Part shown: positions 57,871 through 64,000 of the stretch, piece by piece | Numbering within the stretch: position 1 is the first letter of the stretch | Layout of the letters: every line of letters begins with the position of its first letter | Assembly (NCBI GenBank): GCA_034189085.1 | Contig: JAXHVH010000002.1 | Coordinates: 1 to 64,000, forward strand | From: M55B129 sp034189085 | Lineage (GTDB): Bacteria > Bacillota > Dethiobacteria > DTU022 | Reading direction: 5' to 3' | DNA: 64,000 nucleotides | Made by a program: the position numbers and the translations under genes | Notes under the pieces: model-generated | Databases searched by the model: none | Told to the model about the DNA's origin: nothing | The model's input: only the letters and a program-made list of their open reading frames with translations

Positions 57871-59268
57871 ATTTTTTACAATCAATGCAGGGACAAAAAG
57901 AAAATAACACAGCAAAGAGGCCTGAAGATAGCAGCCATCTCTCTTGGCTGCGCCAAAAACAGAATAGACACAGAGGAAGTCCTCGGCTTTCTGATGACAG
58001 AAGGTTTTATTCTTACCAGTGATTACCGTGATGCAGATTTAATCATCATTAACACCTGCAGTTTTATCGAGGAAGCACAGCAGGAATCTGTAAATACTCT
58101 TTTGAAAACAGCAGAAGAACTGAAGGGATCAGGAGCATATCTGGTGGTGACCGGCTGCCTTGTTGAAATATACGGTACTAAAATACTTAGATATATACCG
58201 GATATAGATGGCGCAATTGGTGTACACAGCTACAGGCACCTTAAGAAATTCCTTTCCATGGTTTTCAGAGGAATAAGAGTTACTATTAAGTGTACTCCTT
58301 TGCCTCTTTACTGTTCTCTTTCTCCCCGTATCCTTACTACTCCTCCACACAGCGCCTGTGTAAAAATAGCTGAGGGCTGCAGTAACCACTGCGGTTATTG
58401 CCTCATACCTAAAATTCGAGGTCCTTACCGCAGCCGTGATCCGCAGGAAATAAATAATGAAATCGAACAATTGCTGAAAAACGGAACCAAAGAAATAATC
58501 CTTATTGCGCAGGATACTACAGCTTACGGCATCGATCGTTCCAATTTTCCCGATTTAAGCGGTTTAATCAAACAGGTTTTAGATCGTGATAACAAATTTT
58601 GGCTGCGAATTATGTACACTTACCCATCCAGAATTAAAAAAGAAATGATCATCCAGATGGCTGAGGATAATCGAGTCTGCCGTTATCTCGACATACCCAT
58701 TCAGCATAGCAGTGATAGAATTCTTGCCCTGATGAAAAGATCTTACAGCCGGCAGGATATAAAGTTGCTGGTTAATCATCTGCGCAAGGAAATACCTGAC
58801 ATTGCTTTGCGTACTACCTGCATGGTCGGATTTCCCGGCGAAAAGAAACATGATTATGAAATTTTGCTTGATGATTTAGATATACTAAAATTTGACCATC
58901 TCGGCGCTTTTGCTTTTTCATTGCAGGAAGATACAGCCGCCAGCGGACTTTCCGGAAAAGTCCCATCACGGGCAGCCAAAAAACGTCTGAACAAATTAAT
59001 GCTTACCCAGCAGTTAATTTCACTGGATTTAAACAAAAAATTGGTTGGTAAACGCATCACTATTTTAATTGAAGAGAGAATGAAACCTGATGGAAACTGG
59101 TATTATGGCCGATCTGAATTTCAAGCACCGGAAGTCGACGGAGGAGTTTTCCTTTACTCACGCCGCTCTTTAAAACCCGGTGATTGGGCAACAGCCAAAA
59201 TTGCTGCAGCCTCACCTTACAATCTGCTGGCAATTAACACTGCTTACTCGTCCGAATTACCTGTTTAA
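57871..59268 (+). CDS. rimO: Ribosomal protein S12 methylthiotransferase RimO, unusual start
   Basis: Radical-SAM enzyme that methylthiolates an aspartate of ribosomal protein S12. The first ATG in frame (57994) would remove the conserved LGCAKNR motif. Reading upstream the frame stays open to 57838 and encodes KIAAISLGCAKNRIDTEE, so translation must begin earlier, yet no ATG, GTG or TTG is available. ATT at 57871, ten bases after GGAGG (57856-57860), is the best candidate; ATA 57904 or CTG 57922 are alternatives, as is an indel. Counting from ATT, auxiliary-cluster cysteines are 27, 63 and 96; radical-SAM cysteines are 170, 174 and 177 (GCSNHCGYC); a TRAM domain ends the protein. Confidence 0.88.
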   Translation: MFYNQCRDKKKITQQRGLKIAAISLGCAKNRIDTEEVLGFLMTEGFILTSDYRDADLIIINTCSFIEEAQQESVNTLLKTAEELKGSGAYLVVTGCLVEIYGTKILRYIPDIDGAIGVHSYRHLKKFLSMVFRGIRVTIKCTPLPLYCSLSPRILTTPPHSACVKIAEGCSNHCGYCLIPKIRGPYRSRDPQEINNEIEQLLKNGTKEIILIAQDTTAYGIDRSNFPDLSGLIKQVLDRDNKFWLRIMYTYPSRIKKEMIIQMAEDNRVCRYLDIPIQHSSDRILALMKRSYSRQDIKLLVNHLRKEIPDIALRTTCMVGFPGEKKHDYEILLDDLDILKFDHLGAFAFSLQEDTAASGLSGKVPSRAAKKRLNKLMLTQQLISLDLNKKLVGKRITILIEERMKPDGNWYYGRSEFQAPEVDGGVFLYSRRSLKPGDWATAKIAAASPYNLLAINTAYSSELPV

Positions 59269-59292
59269 CCATCTTACAGGGGGTATATTAAG

Positions 59293-60525
59293 GTGAAAGC
59301 TGATTTAATCTGTGTTGGAAATGAACTGTTAACCGGACTTGTGGAAAACAGCAATGCCGGCTTCCTGGCCAGATCTCTCTGGACAGCCGGTATTGCTGTA
59401 AGGGAAAGCTGTGTCGTGGCCGATGACAAAGAGATGATTTCCTCAGCTTTGGACAGAGCCATGGAACAAAGCGATATTGTTATAATTACCGGCGGCCTCG
59501 GGCCAACTGAAGACGACCTGACTAAAGAAGCTCTGGCTGACATTCTCGGCCGTTCACTTTCCCTTGATCTGAATTGGCTTGAAAAAATTGAATCATTCTT
59601 TCAAGAACGAGGCCTGACCATGTCAGACAATAACCGCAAACAGGCTATGGTCATAGAAGGCAGTATTATGCTTGAAAACAAGAATGGGACCGCACCAGGG
59701 GCTGTTATAGATAAAGAGGACAAATTGATCTTCATGCTGCCCGGGCCTCCAAACGAAATGAAAGCCATGTTTGAAGAAGATGTTTTACCCTTCCTCAGTA
59801 AGCGGATCCGCGGAGGGATAAACAGGGTCAAGACTCTTAAATGTGCCGGTATCGGTGAATCACTGCTCGAAGAAAAAATTAAATCACTTGGTGAGTGGGA
59901 ATTGCCCAGGATTTCTTACATCGCCAGGGGTCATGAGGTCCATCTCCAGATCAAAGGCAACGGCAACCAGGGCGAAGCAGATGCCTCCATTGCTGAAGCG
60001 GAAAATCGTCTGCGAAATTTATTGGGTGACTATATTTATGGCACTGATAACGATACTCTGGCCGAACGAATAGCAGATTTATTAAAAGGGAAAAAGTGGA
60101 CGCTTGCCCTGGCTGAATCGTGTACCGGTGGTTTGATGTGCGATGCTGTAACCGATATCCCGGGCAGTTCACGATTCTTTAAAGGCGGTGTGGTTTCCTA
60201 TTCGAGAGAAGCTAAAATAAATGTCCTGGGGATTAAAAAAGAATTGATTGAATTGGAAGGAGAAGTAAGCGCCGCAACTGCAGAAGCAATGGCGCGGTCA
60301 GTTATATCCCTCTTTGGAACAGATTGCGGTGTAGGAATAACCGGAGTAGCCGGACCGCAAAGTGATTCCTCCGGCAGTCCCATTGGACTGGTTTATATCG
60401 CAGCAGTAACACCTGTCGGGTTCAAGTGCCATGAACTGATTTTCGGAGGGGGGAGAAGAGCTGTTAAAGAAAGAGCAGTTCAGACAGGCTTTAACATCCT
60501 GCGCAAAATGCTGGATAGTGAATAA
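59293..60525 (+). CDS. cinA: CinA family protein (competence/damage-inducible)
   Basis: Two-domain protein: N-terminal molybdopterin-binding-like COG1058 domain (ICVGNELLTG, IITGGLGPTEDDLTKEAL, MLPGPPNEMKAMF), associated with ADP-ribose pyrophosphatase activity in the family, and C-terminal nicotinamide-nucleotide amidase domain (ALAESCTGGL, DIPGSSRFFKGGVVSYS, GVGITGVAGP). 410 residues, full length. GTG start at 59293. The usual cinA-recA pairing is interrupted only by thpR; pgsA, common just upstream, is missing. Confidence 0.95.
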   Translation: MKADLICVGNELLTGLVENSNAGFLARSLWTAGIAVRESCVVADDKEMISSALDRAMEQSDIVIITGGLGPTEDDLTKEALADILGRSLSLDLNWLEKIESFFQERGLTMSDNNRKQAMVIEGSIMLENKNGTAPGAVIDKEDKLIFMLPGPPNEMKAMFEEDVLPFLSKRIRGGINRVKTLKCAGIGESLLEEKIKSLGEWELPRISYIARGHEVHLQIKGNGNQGEADASIAEAENRLRNLLGDYIYGTDNDTLAERIADLLKGKKWTLALAESCTGGLMCDAVTDIPGSSRFFKGGVVSYSREAKINVLGIKKELIELEGEVSAATAEAMARSVISLFGTDCGVGITGVAGPQSDSSGSPIGLVYIAAVTPVGFKCHELIFGGGRRAVKERAVQTGFNILRKMLDSE

Positions 60526-60546
60526 TAAGAAGGGAGAAATTCTTAT

Positions 60547-61119
60547 TTGCGGCTTTTTATAGCAATTGCCCTCTCAGAAAAACAAAAAAAAGAAGTCAGC
60601 ATTTTACAAAACCGGCTCAAGACATACCTGAGTGGAGTCCGCTGGGTGCGCCATGAAACACTGCATCTGACTTTACGATTTCTCGGCGAAACCGACGAAA
60701 CCAGGCTGCCAGAGTTAATAAATGCAATGGATGAAACAACAGCCGGTGAGACCCAATTCGCCTTTTCTCTAAAAGGAAGTGGCATATTTCCCGGAACAGC
60801 AAAAGCCAGGGTGCTATGGGTTGGCCTGGATAAAGGGGCTTTTTTAATTACCGCTCTTGCTGAAAAATTGGACCAGAAGTTGACAGGCCTCGGATTTCCT
60901 CCCGAAAAAAGGCCTTTTCGGCCTCATCTGACCATCGGAAGACTGCGTTATCCACTCCCTGAAGATTTAATGCAAAAATTCATTGAAAAGGAAAATTCTT
61001 TTCAGGGATCATCAATGATGGTAGGAGAAATAACTTTATTTGAAAGCATTTTATCGAGGCAGGGCGCTGTTTATCATCCTCTCCATCACAGTGCACTGCA
61101 GAAATCAGATCCTCAATAA
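60547..61119 (+). CDS. thpR: RNA 2',3'-cyclic phosphodiesterase
   Basis: 2H-phosphoesterase that opens 2',3'-cyclic phosphates on RNA ends. Two HxTx motifs define the active site: HLTLRFLG (His40) and HLTIGRL (His127). 190 residues with TTG start at 60547 after AGAAGGGAG. Located between cinA and recA, as in many Clostridia. Confidence 0.93.
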   Translation: MRLFIAIALSEKQKKEVSILQNRLKTYLSGVRWVRHETLHLTLRFLGETDETRLPELINAMDETTAGETQFAFSLKGSGIFPGTAKARVLWVGLDKGAFLITALAEKLDQKLTGLGFPPEKRPFRPHLTIGRLRYPLPEDLMQKFIEKENSFQGSSMMVGEITLFESILSRQGAVYHPLHHSALQKSDPQ

Positions 61120-61211
61120 CTGATCTAACTGCAGGATATCATCTGGAAATACAGAATAAAGAAGAATATAAAAGGTCTGTATATGAACCGGCAAGAAGGA
61201 GGTATTAACTA

Positions 61212-62270
61212 TTGGAAAAAGAAAAAGCCCTTGAAGCAGCTTTGCTACAAATCGAAAAACAGTTTGGCAAAGGTTCGGTAATGAAACTGGGCCAGGAGGT
61301 TTATCAAAAGATAGCAGTTATTCCAACCGGCAGCCTTACCCTTGATGCAGCCCTGGGCGTTGGAGGAGTACCGAGAGGCAGGGTGGTAGAAATTTTCGGC
61401 CCTGAATCTTCAGGTAAAACTACCGTTGCTTTGCATATAATTGCTGAAGCACAAAAAAGAGGCGGTTATGCTGCTTTTATTGACGCCGAACATGCGCTTG
61501 ATGCACAGTATGCTACCAACCTGGGAGTCAATCTGGATGAACTGCTTGTTTCTCAACCCGATACCGGAGAACAGGCTCTTGAAATTGCCGAAGCGCTGGT
61601 CCGCAGCGGAGCTATCGATGTGATGGTTATCGATTCAGTTGCCGCTCTTGTTCCACGTGCTGAAATAGAAGGTGAAATGGGTGACGCTCATGTAGGGCTG
61701 CAGGCTCGCTTGATGTCGCAGGCCCTGCGCAAACTTTCCGGCGTTATCAGCAAGTCGAGGACATGCGCTGTATTTATCAACCAGATCAGGGAAAAAGTTG
61801 GTATCATGTTCGGAAATCCTGAAGTAACACCTGGCGGAAGGGCCCTGAAATTTTATTCTTCCATTCGGATGGATGTACGACGGATAGAATCGCTAAAAGC
61901 GGGTTCAGATCAGGTTATCGGTAACAGGACTCGTGTTAAAGTGGTCAAAAATAAAGTTGCTCCACCTTTTAAAATAGCCGAATTCGATATTCTATACGGA
62001 ACAGGCATTTCCACTGAAGGCTCTTTGATAGATCTTGGCCTTGAACATAATGTAATCACCAAGAGCGGTGCCTGGTATTCGTACGGCGAAGAAAGATTAG
62101 GGCAGGGACGTGAGAATGTAAGAGACTATTTAAAAGAAAATCCACAGTTAAAAAATGAAATTGAGAAAAAAGTGAGAGAAGCAGCTAACCTTCCGGCAAT
62201 GACAACCGAGATATCCGATGACAAGAAAGAAAACGACAATGGGAAAAAAGAGAAGCCTGACCAGAAATAA
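61212..62270 (+). CDS. recA: Recombinase A
   Basis: Strand-exchange ATPase and SOS co-protease. TTG start at 61212 behind AAGAAGGAGG; 352 residues. Walker A GPESSGKTT at 63-71, the DAEHALDAQYA and VIDSVAALVPRAEIEGEMG segments and the L1/L2 loops (GGRALKFYSSIR) are canonical. The C-terminus is acidic and lysine-rich as usual. The 92-base gap before it holds no obvious LexA-type box that I could identify. Overlaps recX by one base. Confidence 0.98.
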   Translation: MEKEKALEAALLQIEKQFGKGSVMKLGQEVYQKIAVIPTGSLTLDAALGVGGVPRGRVVEIFGPESSGKTTVALHIIAEAQKRGGYAAFIDAEHALDAQYATNLGVNLDELLVSQPDTGEQALEIAEALVRSGAIDVMVIDSVAALVPRAEIEGEMGDAHVGLQARLMSQALRKLSGVISKSRTCAVFINQIREKVGIMFGNPEVTPGGRALKFYSSIRMDVRRIESLKAGSDQVIGNRTRVKVVKNKVAPPFKIAEFDILYGTGISTEGSLIDLGLEHNVITKSGAWYSYGEERLGQGRENVRDYLKENPQLKNEIEKKVREAANLPAMTTEISDDKKENDNGKKEKPDQK

Positions 62271-62773
62271 TGGAGGCCGATCATTTGTTTGATGAAGAAG
62301 ATGTTATAAAAAAAGCCCGTAACTTGATCCTCAGGTACATGACTTATCGGGCTCGCAGTAAATCAGAAGCAGTTCACTACCTGCAGAAAAAAGGTTTTTC
62401 CGAAGATGTAATCGAAAAGGTAATCAGGGAAATGAGTAAATATGGCTATCTGAACGATAGTAAATTTACGGATGATTTTATCAGTTATCGTAAAAGCCAG
62501 GGATATGGCCTTAAAAGAATCCGTTATGAATTAAGGCAAAAAGGCATTGATAAAAAACTGATCGACCAGAAAACGGAAGAACATTTTAGCAACGATGAAG
62601 ACCTGGCCAGAATTGAAAAAATACTGGCCAGAAGAGACAACAAAAAGAAGGTAGATCGTGAAGATAAGGATCGCCTTTTCCGAAGAGAAGCGGCTTTCTT
62701 GCAAAGGCGTGGCTTTCAGGAACACCTTATTTTTACAGCTTTGAAAAAGAAATTTCAGACCGACAATCAGTAG
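62270..62773 (+). CDS. recX: Regulatory protein RecX
   Basis: Modulates RecA filament activity. 167 residues made of the three-helix RecX repeats (LRYMTYRARSKSEAVHYL, YGLKRIRYELRQKGI). ATG at 62270 overlaps the recA stop (TAATG), so the two are coupled. Slightly shorter than Bacillus RecX but comparable to many clostridial members. Confidence 0.93.
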   Translation: MEADHLFDEEDVIKKARNLILRYMTYRARSKSEAVHYLQKKGFSEDVIEKVIREMSKYGYLNDSKFTDDFISYRKSQGYGLKRIRYELRQKGIDKKLIDQKTEEHFSNDEDLARIEKILARRDNKKKVDREDKDRLFRREAAFLQRRGFQEHLIFTALKKKFQTDNQ

Positions 62774-62782
62774 AATAGTTTC

Positions 62783-62811
62783 TTGACATAATATTTCCTA
62801 AAAGATAAAAT
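62783..62811 (+). promoter_or_regulatory. Strong sigma-A promoter after recX
   Basis: Perfect TTGACA (62783-62788), 17 bases, TAAAAT (62806-62811). The predicted start near 62818 lies only 45 bases beyond the recX stop. It is the best promoter match in the window. Confidence 0.85.
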
Positions 62812-62817
62812 TATAAA

Positions 62818-62995
62818 AAAGGAATATGATGGTTCTGATTATAAATGTTCAGTTCATAACTGATAAGAGAAAGCCTGGTGCCCTGAGGCACTGTGGATAG
62901 ATAACAATAGCAAATAGTTTCGGTTAAGGGAGAAAGTATACCCTTTGCCGGTCTTTCTCTTTTAAGCTGTGTCCTGGACACAGCTTAAATTATTT
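62818..62995 (+). ncRNA. Candidate small RNA or rny leader transcript
   Basis: About 175 bases between the strong promoter and a hairpin. It contains a local stem GGTGCCCTGAGGCACT, a GAGAAAG/CTTTCTC pairing (around 62930 and 62953) and the terminal stem. A 24-codon frame from ATG 62826 (with AAGGA just before) could be a leader peptide but begins at the very 5' end. No known riboswitch or RNA family was recognised. It may be an independent small RNA or an attenuated leader of rny. Confidence 0.4.
62961..62995 (+). terminator. Long palindromic hairpin before rny
   Basis: TTTAAGCTGTGTCC and GGACACAGCTTAAA are perfect complements separated by one base, followed by TTATTTTA. Almost fully symmetric, so it may work for both strands. 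Confidence 0.75.
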
Positions 62996-63047
62996 TACAA
63001 GAAATATCGTATTCATTACAAATTATGCAATGGAGGTGATTATTATT

Positions 63048-64000
63048 ATGGATAACTTACTGCTAATAGTTGCCGCTTTCGTGATTGGTATCGGAGGCGG
63101 GTATTTTATTCGTAAACTGATTGCTGAAGCAAAAATTTCATCTGCTGAGTCGGAAGCTAAAAGAATAATAGAAGAGGCTAATCAGGAAGGCAACTCCCTG
63201 AAAAGAGAAAAACAGCTTGAAGCAAAAGAGGAAGTTCACCGATTAAGAAACGAACTGGATAAAGAAACTAAAGAACGACGTTCTGAACTACAGCGTTTCG
63301 AGAGGCGGCTTTTACAAAAAGAAGAAAGCCTTGATCACAAGATTAACAACATAGAGAAAAAAGAGGATGATCTGAGACGTAAAGAAGATGAAAACCGGGT
63401 AGTAAGAGAAAAATTGGATCAACTGCACAATCAACAGCTTGCCGAACTGGAACGGGTTTCCGGTATGACATCTGAAGAAGCAAAAGAGCACCTGTTACAG
63501 AGAGTGCGTGAAGAGATGAGTCACGAGATGATCGCCATGGTCAAAGAAATTGAAAATCAGGCCAAAGAAGAAGGAGAAAAAAAAGCTCGTGAAATTGTCA
63601 CAACCGCCATTCAGCGCTGTGCAGCCGATCATGTAACTGAATCGACGGTTTCTGTTGTAAACCTTCCCAATGACGAGATGAAGGGAAGAATTATTGGACG
63701 TGAAGGTCGTAACATCAGGGCACTGGAAACGCTTACCGGTATAGACCTTATTATTGATGATACCCCTGAAGCGGTGATAATTTCAGGATTTGATCCCATC
63801 AGAAGAGAGGTAGCTCGCCTTTCCCTGGAAAAACTGGTCAGCGATGGTCGTATTCACCCGGCCAGAATCGAAGAAATAGTTGAAAAAACACGCAAAGAAG
63901 TGGAAACGCAGATAAAGGAAGAGGGAGAGAGAGCTACTTTTGAAACCCGCATTAATGGGCTTCACCCGGAGTTGGTTTTCCTCCTCGGGAAACTGCGTTT
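63048..64000 (+). CDS. rny: Ribonuclease Y (partial, runs off the window)
   Basis: Membrane-anchored endoribonuclease initiating mRNA decay. ATG at 63048 after TGGAGGTGAT. One N-terminal membrane helix (about residues 3-22), then a long charged coiled coil (about 35-150), and the KH domain with MKGRIIGREGRNIRALE near residue 210. The window ends at about residue 317, at the beginning of the HD domain; the catalytic HD motif is therefore not visible. Gene order recX-rny is conserved in Clostridia. Confidence 0.95.
   Translation, partial: MDNLLLIVAAFVIGIGGGYFIRKLIAEAKISSAESEAKRIIEEANQEGNSLKREKQLEAKEEVHRLRNELDKETKERRSELQRFERRLLQKEESLDHKINNIEKKEDDLRRKEDENRVVREKLDQLHNQQLAELERVSGMTSEEAKEHLLQRVREEMSHEMIAMVKEIENQAKEEGEKKAREIVTTAIQRCAADHVTESTVSVVNLPNDEMKGRIIGREGRNIRALETLTGIDLIIDDTPEAVIISGFDPIRREVARLSLEKLVSDGRIHPARIEEIVEKTRKEVETQIKEEGERATFETRINGLHPELVFLLGKLR

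Noticed and set aside
57994..59268. rimO starting at ATG 57994
   Set aside because: This would delete the first conserved cysteine motif LGC, although that motif is encoded in frame immediately upstream.

Overview
The window is bacterial chromosome, almost certainly from a low-to-mid GC Gram-positive anaerobe of the class Clostridia (Bacillota). The reasons are gene content and order: a cdsA-dxr-rseP-ispG run followed by rimP-nusA-rnpM-infB-rbfA-nrnA-truB-ribF-rpsO-pnp, then dut, RNase J, ftsK/spoIIIE, rimO, cinA, thpR, recA, recX and RNase Y. Also typical are a pyruvate kinase with the extra C-terminal PEP-utiliser domain, strong GGAGG ribosome binding sites and many TTG starts. An acyl-CoA dehydrogenase, cobalamin/mutase accessory genes, a soluble fumarate reductase and a class V fructose-bisphosphate aldolase/phosphatase suggest a fermentative or syntrophic, possibly deep-branching lifestyle; that part is inference.

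Layout. 0-4.6 kb: late purine biosynthesis operon (purM, purN, purH, purD). 4.8-8.2 kb: acyl-CoA dehydrogenase, cobalamin adenosyltransferase (cobO), the G-protein chaperone meaB and a wrecked B12-dependent acyl-CoA mutase gene. 8.2-10.2 kb: DNA ligase. 10.3-15.8 kb: a C4-dicarboxylate block (two-subunit fumarase, malic enzyme, Fe-S protein and flavoprotein of an anchor-less fumarate reductase). 16.0-19.5 kb: nth, a Lon-related protease and trmL. 19.5-20.3 kb: a repeat block. 20.4-29.8 kb: AI-2E-family permease (minus strand), dnaE, pyruvate kinase, a hotdog thioesterase, a histone-deacetylase-like protein and a DUF1015 protein (minus strand). 29.9-34.7 kb: rpsB, tsf, pyrH, frr, uppS, cdsA. 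34.7-34.9 kb: second repeat copy. 35.1-51.6 kb: isoprenoid genes and the long transcription/translation/RNA-decay cluster. 51.7-52.4 kb: third repeat block. 52.7 kb to end: FBP aldolase/phosphatase, a damaged diacylglycerol-kinase-like gene, uppP, ftsK, rimO, cinA, thpR, recA, recX, a possible small RNA and the start of rny.

Most genes are housekeeping. The parts that standard annotation would not explain are: (1) a family of fold-back repeats, here called R1 (about 236 bp, 16-18 bp terminal inverted repeats, three copies) and R2 (about 183 bp, two copies), joined into composite blocks that lie as inverted copies about 32 kb apart and are edged by 56-58 bp tandem units; (2) two genes with internal deletions, the mutase (out of frame) and the diacylglycerol-kinase-like gene (in frame, with its GGDGT aspartate changed to asparagine); (3) a fumarase/malic enzyme/soluble fumarate reductase block lacking any membrane anchor; (4) a rimO gene with no ATG, GTG or TTG start able to include its first cluster-binding cysteine; (5) a promoter-to-terminator interval without a convincing gene just before rny. 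No CRISPR array, phage, transposase, toxin-antitoxin, tRNA or rRNA gene was recognised.
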